This document shows, piece after piece, positions 1 to 10,295 of a stretch of DNA of 64,000 nucleotides. The position numbers were made by a program, and so were the translations under genes. How positions within the stretch are numbered: position 1 is the stretch's first letter; every line of letters starts with the position of its first letter. Source of the DNA: Cohnella terricola (lineage in GTDB: Bacteria > Bacillota > Bacilli > Paenibacillales > Paenibacillaceae); assembly GCF_007786475.1 (NCBI RefSeq), contig NZ_VNJJ01000011.1, positions 62,001 to 126,000 on the forward strand, read 5' to 3'. Under the pieces are notes generated by a model. The model was not told the origin of the DNA, searched no databases, and saw only the letters and a program-made list of their open reading frames with translations.

Positions 1-387
1 CAAATCCAAAGCGATGAACAAATCCTTCTCCAAATCAAGCGACTTTACTTCGCCGCGGAGCACGTCCGAGCGTTCATCCAGACGATCCAAGTAAATTCTC
101 GTGACCGCATTGTCTTTCACTCTTACGGCCAAAGTCTGGCCCGGTTGAACTTCGACCACCTCGGGATCTTCGCCCGCCATGCGCACGAAGCCGCCGATCG
201 GGAGCAATCGCAGCGTGTAGCGCGTCTCCCCCCGTTTAATGGAGAAGAGCTTTGGCCCGAAGCCAATCGCGAATTCCCGCACGAGAATACCTGCTCTACG
301 GGCAAAGTAGAAATGACCCCATTCGTGCAAAGAGACGAGCAAAAAGAACATCAGTACGGTCAACAGTGCAACCTGTATGTTTTCCAT
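1..387 (-). CDS. rseP: RIP metalloprotease RseP/RasP (site-2 protease), N-terminal part
   Basis: Intramembrane zinc protease that cleaves membrane-bound anti-sigma factors and signal-peptide remnants. The 129 codons present start at an ATG (385-387), and the gene runs off the left edge, so its C-terminal half is missing. The first segment (residues about 5-20) is hydrophobic and ends in HEWGH at residues 21-25, the HExxH zinc-binding motif of site-2 proteases. It is followed by the family pattern FAIGFGPKLFS and LPIGGFVRMAGE. It lies downstream of dxr in the order uppS-cdsA-dxr-rseP that is standard for Bacillales. The zinc-site identification is direct from sequence; the substrate is inferred from the family. 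Confidence 0.93.
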   Translation of the reverse strand, partial: MENIQVALLTVLMFFLLVSLHEWGHFYFARRAGILVREFAIGFGPKLFSIKRGETRYTLRLLPIGGFVRMAGEDPEVVEVQPGQTLAVRVKDNAVTRIYLDRLDERSDVLRGEVKSLDLEKDLFIALDL

Positions 388-503
388 CCTTCCAACCCCT
401 TTGTAAATCGAAAGACCGGCGACATCCGCCAACATCTCGAAACGGCTGATCTTAGATTAACATTATTCTCCGCGCCGATTCAAGGGAATACTCCTGAGGG
501 AGG

Positions 504-1646
504 TTACCGGTACGACGCCGCTTCGGTTCGCGCCCAGTCATCCGCCTCCAGAATCGCTTCAAGAGTCGGCGACGGAACGGAAGAATGCTTACTTAGCGCC
601 ATCTCGATCGTATCTTCGATCGCAAGAAAAGAGATTTCTCCTCGCAGAAAACGGGCGACCGCTACTTCGTTCGCCGCATTGAATACGGTCGTCGCCGTTC
701 CTCCGCTGCGTCCGGCCTCGTATGCGAGTCGCAGGCAAGGATAACGTTCAAGGTTCATCTCCCGGAAATGTAGCGTCCCTTGCTTCAGCAAGTCGAGCGG
801 CGATGCGGGCGAAGCCACCCGCTCCGGATACGTCAGCGCGTATTGGATCGGCACCCGCATGTCGGGGTTGCCTAGCTGCGCCATTACGCTTGTATCGGTG
901 AATTCCACCATCGAATGCACGATGCTTTCCGGATGAAGCACGACGTCGATCTGATCGTAAGGCAGGCCGAACAGCCAATGCGCCTCGATAACCTCTAACC
1001 CTTTGTTCGCCATCGTGGCCGAATCGATCGTCACTTTTGCACCCATGCTCCAGTTCGGATGTTTTAAGGCATCTTCCACGGTCACGTTCTTGAGCTGATC
1101 CCGACTTAAATCGCGAAAGCTGCCTCCGGATGCCGTCACGATCAACCGTTTAATCGCTTTGGCGTTCTCGCCGTTCAGACACTGGAAGATCGCGGAATGC
1201 TCGCTGTCCACCGGCAGGATCGATACGCCTTTCTCCCGGGCTCGCTGCATAACCAGATGTCCGGCAGTGACGAGCGTCTCCTTATTGGCCAGACCGATAT
1301 CCGCTCCCGCTTCGATCGCGGCAAGCGTAGAGGTAAGGCCCAAGCTCCCGACCAGCGCGCAGACGACGTAGTTCGCGCCCGCTTCGCTTGCGACTTGCTT
1401 AAGCCCAGTCTCACCCGAAACGACGATGACATCGGCGGGCACTTCCGAGCGAATTCGATCCTCGAGTGCTCGCTCCTCGACGGAAATCCATTTAGGCTTG
1501 AATTGCCTCGCCTGCTCAAGCAGCAAATCCACGTTGCTGCCGGCTGCCAGGCCGACGACTTCATAGCGCTCCGGCTGTCTGGATATGACATCGAGCGTCT
1601 GGGTGCCTATTGAACCCGTACTGCCGAGTACGGCGATTTTTTTCAT
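504..1646 (-). CDS. dxr: 1-deoxy-D-xylulose 5-phosphate reductoisomerase
   Basis: Second enzyme of the MEP isoprenoid pathway: NADPH-dependent rearrangement and reduction of DXP to methylerythritol 4-phosphate, in the cytosol. The protein is 380 aa, normal family length. The N-terminal dinucleotide-binding motif GSTGSIG is at residues 8-14. Conserved substrate/metal-site stretches are visible: [19 protein letters not shown] and TASGGSF, then [18 protein letters not shown], where the SAT-NKGLE loop marks the active site. It sits between cdsA and rseP, presumably in the same transcription unit. It would supply isoprenoid precursors for UppS just upstream. Confidence 0.97.
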   Translation of the reverse strand: MKKIAVLGSTGSIGTQTLDVISRQPERYEVVGLAAGSNVDLLLEQARQFKPKWISVEERALEDRIRSEVPADVIVVSGETGLKQVASEAGANYVVCALVGSLGLTSTLAAIEAGADIGLANKETLVTAGHLVMQRAREKGVSILPVDSEHSAIFQCLNGENAKAIKRLIVTASGGSFRDLSRDQLKNVTVEDALKHPNWSMGAKVTIDSATMANKGLEVIEAHWLFGLPYDQIDVVLHPESIVHSMVEFTDTSVMAQLGNPDMRVPIQYALTYPERVASPASPLDLLKQGTLHFREMNLERYPCLRLAYEAGRSGGTATTVFNAANEVAVARFLRGEISFLAIEDTIEMALSKHSSVPSPTLEAILEADDWARTEAASYR

Positions 1647-1693
1647 GACTGCTCCTCCGCTTGCTCTTTATCTTTATGTAACCAAGGACGAGT

Positions 1694-2485
1694 TTATCCT
1701 GCCAATAATCCGATTAAATGAACGAAAGGAAACACGATCAGCCAGCTATCCATCCGGTCCAGCACGCCTCCGTGCCCCGGCAGCAGCCGTCCGGAATCTT
1801 TCACTCCGCGGAAACGCTTGTAAGCGGATTGCACAAGATCCCCCAATTGCCCTGCGACAGCCGCCGTTAAGCCGATAAGCGCCGCTCTGCCATATCCGAC
1901 CCATTCCGGTTCGAAAAACGCGAAGATCAAGCCGACGATCACGGCTATGACCAGTCCCCCGAGAGCGCCTTCAATCGTTTTGTTCGGACTGATCGACGGC
2001 CAAAGCTTCGTTCTGCCGATCGCTTTGCCTACGAAATAAGCGCCTGCGTCCGAGGCCCAGATACAAGCGAACGTCAGAGCCGACCAGAAAATGCCGTGCT
2101 CCAGCTCCCGCGTGACCGCCATGTAGTGAAAACCCGCGCCGACGTAAACCGCTCCAAGGAACAACACGCCTACATGTTCTAATTGAATCCGGTTTTTGCT
2201 GAACACCGTTCCGCTAAGCAGAACGAACATCAGAATCCAAACAATCGCCGTGAACGAAGGTAGTTCCCAATCGAAAGGCAATTTCGGCAACGCGATCAGA
2301 CCCGTCGCCGCGAATCCGACCAACACATCCAGACGTTTCCAGGGCTGTCCGTTGAGACGGACGAACTCCCAATAACCAATCAGCGCCAATAGAAACAGCA
2401 GGCATGCATAGTACCAGCCTCCTGCAACGAGCAGGCCGATGAATGCCGCTCCGGCCACGATGCCGGTAATGATCCGTTGACCCAT
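1694..2485 (-). CDS. cdsA: Phosphatidate cytidylyltransferase
   Basis: Integral membrane enzyme making CDP-diacylglycerol from phosphatidate and CTP, the branch point for bacterial phospholipids. It is 263 aa with multiple hydrophobic segments. The C-terminal CDP-DAG synthase signature is complete: SAYKR, then KDSGRLLPGHGG, then DRMD, which carry the metal-binding acidic residues. The gene begins at an ATG only 3 bp after the uppS stop, so the two genes are almost certainly cotranscribed and perhaps translationally coupled. Confidence 0.96.
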   Translation of the reverse strand: MGQRIITGIVAGAAFIGLLVAGGWYYACLLFLLALIGYWEFVRLNGQPWKRLDVLVGFAATGLIALPKLPFDWELPSFTAIVWILMFVLLSGTVFSKNRIQLEHVGVLFLGAVYVGAGFHYMAVTRELEHGIFWSALTFACIWASDAGAYFVGKAIGRTKLWPSISPNKTIEGALGGLVIAVIVGLIFAFFEPEWVGYGRAALIGLTAAVAGQLGDLVQSAYKRFRGVKDSGRLLPGHGGVLDRMDSWLIVFPFVHLIGLLAG

Positions 2486-2488
2486 AAG

Positions 2489-3283
2489 CTACAGCCCTCC
2501 GTAACGACGTGCGCGCCGTTGGTATTCTCGAACGGCGTCATATAGATGTTGATCGCTGAATTCCGGCCAATACACTTCTGTAAACCAGAACTCGCTGTAG
2601 GCAAGCTGCCAGAGCATAAAGTTGCTTAACCGCAGCTCGCCGCTGGTACGAATCAGCAAATCCGGATTCGGAAGCCCGCCGGAGAGCAGGTGGCGCTCGA
2701 AATCTTCCTCTTCGATCTCGTCGGGATTGATCTTGCCAGCTGCCGCCTGCCGGGCTAATTCCTTCGCTGCTTCCAGCATCTCGTGCCGGCTGCCGTAATT
2801 CAGCGCGAAATTTAAAATAAGTCCGGTATTATGCGCGGTTTGCCGAACCGCATCTTCGACGGCTGCTATCGTATGGTCCGGGAGAAGGTTCCGGTTCCCC
2901 ATCATTTTCACTTGTACGTTGTTTTCTATGAGCTCGCCTAGTTCAAGCGACAAAAACTCCTGCGGAAGCTTCATCAAGAAATCGACTTCCGCTTTTGGAC
3001 GTTTCCAGTTTTCCGTGGAAAACGCGTACAACGTCAACACTTCTACGCCGATGCGATCCGCCGCTTTCGTGATCCGCTTCACGGCTTTCATTCCGCTATG
3101 ATGCCCTGCGATGCGAGGGAGTCCCCTCTCCTTCGCCCAGCGGCCGTTGCCGTCCATAATAATGGCCACATGCTTTGGGATGTTCTCGCCACTCGGAACC
3201 TCGCCGGTTCTCATTTGCTCTATGTCGTTTTTCGTGTAATCTCGGGCACGCAACTTACGGAGCCACTTTCCGAACAAACCCAT
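2489..3283 (-). CDS. uppS: Undecaprenyl diphosphate synthase (isoprenyl transferase)
   Basis: Cis-prenyltransferase that builds the C55 carrier lipid for peptidoglycan and teichoic acids from FPP and IPP. Motifs include IIMDGNGRWAKERGLPRIAGH (substrate Asp and P-loop-like region) and the C-terminal RTSGELRLSNFMLWQLAYSE. I place the start at the ATG at 3281-3283 (MGLFGKWLRK, 264 aa). It is preceded by GGGGGGAAGAGCG, a good ribosome-binding site, whereas the TTG eight codons upstream has none. The gene directly precedes cdsA. Confidence 0.95.
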   Translation of the reverse strand: MGLFGKWLRKLRARDYTKNDIEQMRTGEVPSGENIPKHVAIIMDGNGRWAKERGLPRIAGHHSGMKAVKRITKAADRIGVEVLTLYAFSTENWKRPKAEVDFLMKLPQEFLSLELGELIENNVQVKMMGNRNLLPDHTIAAVEDAVRQTAHNTGLILNFALNYGSRHEMLEAAKELARQAAAGKINPDEIEEEDFERHLLSGGLPNPDLLIRTSGELRLSNFMLWQLAYSEFWFTEVYWPEFSDQHLYDAVREYQRRARRYGGL

Positions 3284-3322
3284 CGCTCTTCCCCCCAATA
3301 GCGGCAACGATACCCTATAGCT

Positions 3323-3357
3323 TACTAAAAGCGAATAAACCCCACCTTGCGGAGGGG
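3323..3357 (-). terminator. Possible weak terminator between frr and uppS
   Basis: On the minus strand, CCCCTCC-gcaa-GGTGGGG forms a 7-bp stem with one mismatch, followed by TTTATTCGCTTTT. It lies just after the frr stop and before uppS. The stem is imperfect and the T-tract interrupted, so it may only attenuate. Confidence 0.45.
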
Positions 3358-3372
3358 CCTCGCATTTGCGAA

Positions 3373-3926
3373 TTAAACTTCCATGATCTCTTTTTCTTTG
3401 GCCGCCAAAATTTTATCCACTTCAGCGACGAAGCGATCCGTCAGCTTCTGCACGTCGTCTTGATGACGACGCGATTCATCTTCGGAAATCTCGCCTTTTT
3501 CCTTTTTCTTGATCTCGTCATTGGCGTCGCGGCGAATGTTGCGGATCGCGACTTTCGCCTCTTCCCCGAACTTCTTCGTCTGCTTCGCCAGGTCCGAGCG
3601 GCGCTCTTCCGTCAGCGGCGGGATGTTCAAGCGGATAATCGTACCGTCGTTGGCCGGAGTCAGACCAAGATCCGACTTCTGAATCGCCTTCTCGATCGCG
3701 GACAAAGCCGTTTTGTCCCACGGCGTAATGATAAGCGTCCGGGAGTCCGGCGTATTGATTGCACCCATCTGGTTGAGAGGCGTCATCGTGCCATAATATT
3801 CGGCTTGAACCCGATCCAGCATCGCGGCCGAAGCACGGCCGGCTCTTAACGTTTGTAGGTCGCGTTTTAACGCGCCTAATGCTTTTTCCATGCGCTCTTC
3901 GGCGTCTTTCTTAATGGCCTGCGGCA

Positions 3927-3927
<1 letters not shown>
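3373..3927 (-). CDS. frr: Ribosome recycling factor
   Basis: Releases ribosomes from mRNA after termination, together with EF-G. It is 184 aa, the usual length, with the characteristic N-terminal helix ([20 protein letters not shown]) and the C-terminal helical repeat rich in Lys/Glu ([18 protein letters not shown]). Its ATG overlaps the pyrH stop codon by one base in a TAATG arrangement, indicating translational coupling. The order pyrH-frr after rpsB-tsf is nearly universal in Firmicutes. Confidence 0.97.
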
Positions 3928-5398
<1,471 letters not shown>

Positions 5399-5463
5399 GA
5401 AGACTCCTCCTAAAGGTATGCTCCCCGCGCCTAATCGCGCGAGAGATGCGATTCGATTTTTGG

Positions 5464-5501
5464 AAAAAAAGGGCGGTGAGAAGTTACCCTTCTGACCACC
5501 C
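5464..5501 (-). terminator. Intercistronic terminator/attenuator between rpsB and tsf
   Basis: On the minus strand a 13-bp stem, GGGTGGTCAGAAG pairing with CTTCTCACCGCCC (one G-U pair, one mismatch), is followed by TTTTTTT. It lies between the rpsB stop and the tsf start, so tsf expression probably depends on partial readthrough. This would give less EF-Ts than S2-encoding mRNA. Confidence 0.75.
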
Positions 5502-5532
5502 TTTGATTGTACTTGTATGAAATTCGCGTCGC

Positions 5533-6231
5533 TTAAGCCGTCGTTTCTTCGCCTTGACGAGATTCGATAATAGCATCAGCCATTTTCGCCGTCAGAAGCT
5601 TAACCGCACGGATCGCGTCATCGTTACCTGGGATGACGTAATCGATTTCGTCCGGATCGCAGTTCGTGTCGACGATGCCGACAATCGGAATACCCAGCTT
5701 GCGAGCTTCCGCAACAGCGATACGCTCTTTGCGAGGATCGATGATGAACAGAGCGTCAGGCAATTTGCGCATATGCTTAATGCCGCCGAGGAACTTCTCG
5801 AGGCGCTCTTTTTCTTTGCGAAGGATGATAACTTCTTTCTTAGGCAGCACTTCGAAAGTGCCGTCCTGTTCCCATTTGTCCAATTGGTGCAAACGGTCCG
5901 TACGCTTCTGAATCGTAGAGAAGTTCGTCAGCGTACCGCCAAGCCAACGTTGATTGATGTAATATTGGCCGCTGCGCTCAGCTTCCTCTTTAACGGAATC
6001 TTGAGCTTGTTTTTTCGTTCCGACGAACAGCATCGTACCGCCGTTCTCGCCGAGCTGACGCACGAAGTTGTACGCCTCGTCGACTTTCTTAACCGTTTTC
6101 TGCAAATCGATAATGTAAATGCCGTTACGTTCAGTAAAGATGTACTTATCCATTTTCGGGTTCCAACGACGTGTTTGGTGACCGAAATGCACGCCTGCTT
6201 CAAGCAGTTGCTTCATGGAAATGACTGCCAT
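5533..6231 (-). CDS. rpsB: 30S ribosomal protein S2
   Basis: Small-subunit protein S2. It is 232 aa when started at the ATG 6229-6231 ([20 protein letters not shown]), which has AGGAGGTG eight bases upstream; longer in-frame extensions belong to the leader. The family signature [18 protein letters not shown] and the later [19 protein letters not shown] are present. A sigA-like promoter lies about 135 bp upstream, leaving a long leader with a short hairpin (ACCCG/CGGGT), as is usual for autoregulated ribosomal-protein transcripts. Confidence 0.97.
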   Translation of the reverse strand: MAVISMKQLLEAGVHFGHQTRRWNPKMDKYIFTERNGIYIIDLQKTVKKVDEAYNFVRQLGENGGTMLFVGTKKQAQDSVKEEAERSGQYYINQRWLGGTLTNFSTIQKRTDRLHQLDKWEQDGTFEVLPKKEVIILRKEKERLEKFLGGIKHMRKLPDALFIIDPRKERIAVAEARKLGIPIVGIVDTNCDPDEIDYVIPGNDDAIRAVKLLTAKMADAIIESRQGEETTA

Positions 6232-6364
6232 CTTCCTGCACCTCCTAGTGGTTTTTGGTGAATCTCCGCCGCTTTTCGCGCCTTCCGCCAAAACTTCACC
6301 CGATTTTCGCGGGTCAAGCACCGTTGCCGGAATTGAAAAGCGTGTGTTTTTTACACCGAGAAAT

Positions 6365-6393
6365 AATATACCATATCGACAAGCGTCGCGCAA
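6365..6393 (-). promoter_or_regulatory. Candidate sigma-A promoter of rpsB-tsf
   Basis: Reading the minus strand: TTGCGC (-35), a 17-bp spacer, then TATATT (-10). It lies about 135 bp upstream of the rpsB start and just after the last gene of the flagellar operon, where a new ribosomal-protein promoter is expected. Confidence 0.6.
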
Positions 6394-6445
6394 TGGCGCG
6401 GGGGCAATATTCTTTCAAAAAAACGTCGACTTTACGAGTTCGGCT

Positions 6446-7039
6446 TTATTTTTTGCGGGTAAGCTCGTTCATGATCTGCTTATACGTGGGTTTGCTTGTA
6501 AAAACGATCGTTCCTACCTTCATTTTTTTGGAGACGTCCCTCGTCTTGTCGATAAAATCGTTCACATCGTCTATAACGCCAAGCTTCTTCAATTCTTTCC
6601 CGACTTCGGTTAGCGACATGCCATACTTGACATCCAGCTTAACCGGTTTCTCGTATTTCTCGGGCATCTCCTTAATCGAAGCTTCTTTCTCCTCCGGAGT
6701 AGCAGATGTTGCTTTCTCGCCGGATACGGCTTGCTCGCCGACAGCTTCAATGTGTTTAGGCGCTTCGCTTTCCTTCGTTCCGCCGTCAGCTTCTTCTTCG
6801 CTTTTCCGGGTTGCTTGATTAACCGCCTCTTCGACCCGCGCGTTCAACTGATCTTCCGTCAGCAATAACAATCCAGCTTTTCTTGCTTCGTCGCTAAGCT
6901 CTTCTGCCGTTAACGATTCCCGGGTAGAGATGGTAGAGATGTCCGACTGCTTCAGTCCGATCAAAATCAGTTGCAGCATCGAAGCTCCCAGAATCAAACC
7001 GACTCCCAGCCCCATTAACCAGAGGCGATACTTACGCAT
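6446..7039 (-). CDS. Membrane-anchored protein with MltG/YceG-like C-terminal module, no catalytic domain
   Basis: A 197-aa protein with one N-terminal membrane helix (about residues 6-24), a long charged Glu/Lys-rich middle region and a C-terminal ~65-aa segment (VKYGMSLTEVGKELKKLGVI ... YKQIMNELTRKK). That segment resembles the LysM-like module that precedes the catalytic domain in endolytic transglycosylase MltG. The transglycosylase domain itself is absent, so cleavage activity is unlikely. The start at 7037-7039 follows GGGAGG and overlaps the upstream gene by 8 nt. It is the last gene of the fla/che operon; a wall-related role in flagellar penetration is only a guess. Confidence 0.7.
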   Translation of the reverse strand: MRKYRLWLMGLGVGLILGASMLQLILIGLKQSDISTISTRESLTAEELSDEARKAGLLLLTEDQLNARVEEAVNQATRKSEEEADGGTKESEAPKHIEAVGEQAVSGEKATSATPEEKEASIKEMPEKYEKPVKLDVKYGMSLTEVGKELKKLGVIDDVNDFIDKTRDVSKKMKVGTIVFTSKPTYKQIMNELTRKK

Positions 7040-7667
7040 GCTGCCGTTCCTCCCTGCGAGCAAGCTGCAAAATCAATTGCACCTCGCCTTTGTTCATTCC
7101 CGTTGCTTTGGCGATTTGCTCGATTGACTTTCCTTTGTCGTGCAACTCCAACAGCTCGGGATATCTGCCGCGAATCGTAATCTCCGGAACGATCGGTTCT
7201 TCTGACTGCTCATCTACCGTTTCTACGTCTAGCGATCCGGATCTGCTCTCCGATTCTGCCGATGTGACGGCCGGATCGCGGCCTTCGTCAGATATAGGGA
7301 GCGAAGATTGTTGAAAAATCTGGGGCGTGGCGCTCTCTAGCGCAGCGATCGATGGGGAATGCAAAACCGGAGGGCGAGAATCCATTGCAACTGCAGATGG
7401 TTGTTCCGACCATTTCTTCATCTGGTTCTCTAGTTCGACGACACGGCGGCTTAGTTTCCCTGTTGTATCGTCGTGCTCCTGCTTGAACTTGGCGACCGCA
7501 TCGAACAATTCTCGATTTTCCGCCTCCAAATCCTCCAGCAGTTGAGTATAAGCATCTTCGCTGACGAAATTCGTTTCCTTGTCTTTGCCTTCGTTTCTGG
7601 GCAGCATCCACGCGTAAACCGTAATCGCTGCGCCGAGCAGGACAATGTATAACCAAGGTTGTTCCAT
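7032..7667 (-). CDS. DUF6115-like membrane protein at the SwrB position
   Basis: 211 aa from an ATG (7665-7667) preceded by AGGGGG. One N-terminal membrane helix (MEQPWLYIVLLGAAITVYAWML) is followed by a coiled-coil stretch (LLEDLEAENRELFDAVAKFKQ), a Ser/Glu-rich linker and a C-terminal helix-turn-helix-like segment (GKSIEQIAKATGMNKGEVQLIL). B. subtilis has swrB, encoding a single-pass coiled-coil activator of flagellar export, at this point between sigD and rpsB. The topology matches, but the sequence similarity is not something I can establish by eye. Its end overlaps the next gene by 8 nt. Confidence 0.8.
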   Translation of the reverse strand: MEQPWLYIVLLGAAITVYAWMLPRNEGKDKETNFVSEDAYTQLLEDLEAENRELFDAVAKFKQEHDDTTGKLSRRVVELENQMKKWSEQPSAVAMDSRPPVLHSPSIAALESATPQIFQQSSLPISDEGRDPAVTSAESESRSGSLDVETVDEQSEEPIVPEITIRGRYPELLELHDKGKSIEQIAKATGMNKGEVQLILQLARREERQHA

Positions 7668-7689
7668 CCGGATTCCCCCTTCTTGCGAT

Positions 7690-8004
7690 TTAGCCCATAA
7701 AATCGATATGTTTCCCTTTGTAGGGGTGCTCGGGAAGCTTGTTTTCTTCTTCGGGAGACTCTTGGTTCTGGTTCTTCGATGGCGACTGCTTATTCCGCCC
7801 ACGCGGCTGCCGCTCCGAGATCGTGCCGTTCGATGCGGATTCCGCCTTCGTGCTACGGGCGGCGTTATGCTCGGCCTCTTTCATGGACTGTTGCCCGAGC
7901 AAGGTTTGTTCCGTCGCTGAACGCTGCTGCTGTTGCTGCTGGAGAGGGGTCAGCTCGACAGAGCGAGGAAGGGATACTTGGAAATCGATCGGTTTATAAC
8001 TCAC
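7690..8004 (-). CDS. Small Gln-rich hypothetical protein between fapA and the SwrB-position gene
   Basis: 104 aa with no recognised domain. The ends look conserved-type (MSYKPIDFQVSLPRS at the start; KLPEHPYKGKHIDF near the end). The middle is low-complexity, with a LQQQQQQ run and many Ser/Lys/Glu. I choose the GTG at 8002-8004 because GAGGTG lies 6 nt upstream; the GTG three codons earlier overlaps that ribosome site. It is likely soluble and disordered, and its position inside the operon tail suggests a flagellar or motility accessory role (inference). Confidence 0.65.
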   Translation of the reverse strand: MSYKPIDFQVSLPRSVELTPLQQQQQQRSATEQTLLGQQSMKEAEHNAARSTKAESASNGTISERQPRGRNKQSPSKNQNQESPEEENKLPEHPYKGKHIDFMG

Positions 8005-8059
8005 GGCATTCACCTCGGATTAGGGATGAAAACGCGTATTCGGAAATGATCGTCTCCGA

Positions 8060-9475
8060 TCAGAAGTACGGAACCATCACGATATCGCCGTCCGAAAAAC
8101 GGAAGCTTACGCGCTGAGTACTGTCTTTCATAAAACGGGTATACCGGCCGATGACGATTTTCGTGCCGCCCCATAACGTATGAACCGCGTCTACCCTGGC
8201 CGTCGTAGCATCCTCGAGCGTTTTCTCGATCTCTAGCGCACGCTCTTTGGTCTCTTGCAGTTCATCCTGCGTCTGGCGTTTCGTCGACGTTAGTTTAATC
8301 CGAAGGGCAAGCTTATCGCCGGTCAATTGACCAACGGAAGCCATCTGATCCAAAAGGGACAGTGCTTTCTCGGATTTGTCCAAGCTGTCTGCCAGTTGTC
8401 GTATGGAGGCACGAAGCTCGCCGAGCTCATGGCGGAGCTCCGGACGTACGCCGACCTCGATGACCGTCGCGGTGGACATCGAATTGCCGATCATTCTAGC
8501 CGTTACGCGTTCTCCGGCTTGAATGCTTCCTCCGACGATCAACCCTTTTGTTCCGACGCATTTTACCGTTTTTCCGGCTCTGATGTTCGAATGCATAATA
8601 CTTTGGTTCACGAGAATATCTTCGCCCGCGATCACGTTCCCTTCCTGGATGAAGGAGCAGCGAACGTTGCATCCTGCTTTGACGTGACCTTTGTTGCTGC
8701 CGATGATCCCGCCGGAAACTTCAATCGAGCCCTCGGATTCCACCTCGGCTCCCTCGATTCCTCCCGTTACGCGGATATCGCCCGACGCCTTTACGCGAAA
8801 CCCCGTGAGAATATTGCCTCTAACGACGACGGTCCCGACAAAATCGATGTTTCCGATCTTATAGTCGACATCTCCGTTCACCTCGTATACGGGAAAGACG
8901 TTCAGTTTGTCTTTATCGGTTTTAGTCACGAGTCCGTCGATGGCCGCGTACATGCCGATTTTTTCGGGATTGATGACGACGTTTTTCCCGATTTTGAAGT
9001 GAACGTCTTTGCCGTCCTTCGCGCCGATCTCATCTCCTGTGACGGCTTTCCCCGGGATTCCCGGCTCGGCGGGAATCCTAGTCGCAATGAGTTGCCCTGC
9101 TTTTACATTGTCGAGTTTGGCTACTTGCTTGTAATCTACGCTGCCGTCTTCCCTTTCCGCCGGACGCTTCTCCTCGTCGTCCGAATTACCGATCAACACG
9201 TTGATAAAACCGTCTTTACCGGCGACGGGCGGGGTTCCAACCGCGACGATGTTCTGTGTAAAGTAGAAATCTTGAGGTCTTTGCGCGATTAAATACAACG
9301 TGTCCGATTGCAGGCCAAACCTAATTCCTTGCGACAGCAAATATTGCTCTAGGTCGCGAGAAGTCAATTTCAGATCGTCCTCTACCTGTCTAAAGATCAG
9401 GTAGGCTTGCATCTTATCGTCGGAAATCGTTACTTGTAAACATTCCGCCAATGGCAAGCTCGCACTGTCAGACAT
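8060..9475 (-). CDS. fapA: FapA family (DUF342) protein
   Basis: 471 aa. An N-terminal module is followed by the long beta-helical DUF342 region (GDVDYKIGNIDFVGTVVVRGNI, SGDIRVTGGIEGA, GCNVRCSFIQEGNVIAGEDI) with regular glycine-rich turns, and a C-terminal coiled coil (ELGELRASIRQLADSLDKSEKAL) ending in a beta segment. FapA-type proteins are widespread beside sigD in Firmicute flagellar operons and are annotated as flagellar assembly or envelope-related; the molecular role is not settled. Conserved position: sigD-fapA-small protein-SwrB-position gene. Confidence 0.88.
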   Translation of the reverse strand: MSDSASLPLAECLQVTISDDKMQAYLIFRQVEDDLKLTSRDLEQYLLSQGIRFGLQSDTLYLIAQRPQDFYFTQNIVAVGTPPVAGKDGFINVLIGNSDDEEKRPAEREDGSVDYKQVAKLDNVKAGQLIATRIPAEPGIPGKAVTGDEIGAKDGKDVHFKIGKNVVINPEKIGMYAAIDGLVTKTDKDKLNVFPVYEVNGDVDYKIGNIDFVGTVVVRGNILTGFRVKASGDIRVTGGIEGAEVESEGSIEVSGGIIGSNKGHVKAGCNVRCSFIQEGNVIAGEDILVNQSIMHSNIRAGKTVKCVGTKGLIVGGSIQAGERVTARMIGNSMSTATVIEVGVRPELRHELGELRASIRQLADSLDKSEKALSLLDQMASVGQLTGDKLALRIKLTSTKRQTQDELQETKERALEIEKTLEDATTARVDAVHTLWGGTKIVIGRYTRFMKDSTQRVSFRFSDGDIVMVPYF

Positions 9476-9490
9476 GATTAGCGCCTCCTA

Positions 9491-10279
9491 TTATCCTTTT
9501 TGAAGCAACTGTTCCTTTTGCTTTGCGAGCGCCCCGCGAAGTCTAAGAATCGCTTTGGAATGCAACTGTGATATTCTCGAAGGCGACAGGCACATGACTT
9601 CCGCAATTTCGCTCAAAGACAAATCCTCGTAATAAAACAGCGAGATCACGGTCCGTTCCTTCGCCGTCAACTTGTCGATGCCGAACTTCAAAGACTCCTT
9701 CAAGAAAGTTTCATGAACTTTGGATTCCGGGCTCACCGCTTTGTCATCTACGAGCAAGGTCAGGCGCGTCTCCGATTCTTCCTCGCGGATCGGATCCTCG
9801 AGCGAAAATACGGCCGCGACCGCCACTTCCTGAAGCATCTGCTGAAATTCCTTGTTGCTAATATTCAAATAGTCGCATATTTCGTCATCCGAAGCAGACC
9901 GCAAATTTTGCTGCTCCAATACCGCATAAGCGTCCTCGATTTTTTTCGCTTTATCACGAACCGATCGGGGTACCCAGTCTCCTTGGCGAAGTCCGTCGAT
10001 AATCGCTCCGCGGATTCTCCAAGAAGCGTAGGTTTCGAATTGAAGCCCCCGTCGGTAGTCGAATTTCTCAATCGCATCAATAAGGCCCATGGCCCCGTTG
10101 CTTGCCAAATCGTCTTTCGTAACGTTCTTGGGTAAGCCTACTGCCATCCGGCTTGAGACATAATCCACGAGCGGCAAATACTGTTCGATCAGTTGCTTTC
10201 TCGCATCCGGATCCTCGTCTTCTTTCCAGCGTTGCCATAAATCTTGATGGGATAACCGGGAACGTGTTTGATCGACCAT
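9491..10279 (-). CDS. sigD: Flagellar RNA polymerase sigma factor SigD (FliA/WhiG family)
   Basis: 262-aa sigma-28 factor directing late flagellar, motor, chemoreceptor and autolysin genes, and normally held by anti-sigma FlgM. Region 2 (YLPLVDYVSSRMAVGLP, GAMGLIDAIEKFDYRRGLQFETYASWRIRGAIIDGLR), region 3 (DWVPRSVRDKAKKIEDA) and the region 4 helix-turn-helix (EDLSLSEIAEVMCLSPSRISQLHSKAILRLR) are all intact. It lies near the 3' end of the fla/che operon, as in B. subtilis, where distance from the promoter contributes to bistable motility. I did not see flgM in the window. Confidence 0.96.
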   Translation of the reverse strand: MVDQTRSRLSHQDLWQRWKEDEDPDARKQLIEQYLPLVDYVSSRMAVGLPKNVTKDDLASNGAMGLIDAIEKFDYRRGLQFETYASWRIRGAIIDGLRQGDWVPRSVRDKAKKIEDAYAVLEQQNLRSASDDEICDYLNISNKEFQQMLQEVAVAAVFSLEDPIREEESETRLTLLVDDKAVSPESKVHETFLKESLKFGIDKLTAKERTVISLFYYEDLSLSEIAEVMCLSPSRISQLHSKAILRLRGALAKQKEQLLQKG

Positions 10280-10295
10280 TCTAGCCTCACCATCC

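Noticed and set aside
6400-6445. T-rich stretch after the last fla/che gene as an operon terminator
   Set aside because: The minus strand has GTTTTTTTG after a very short CGT/ACG stem; the stem is too weak to support a terminator call.
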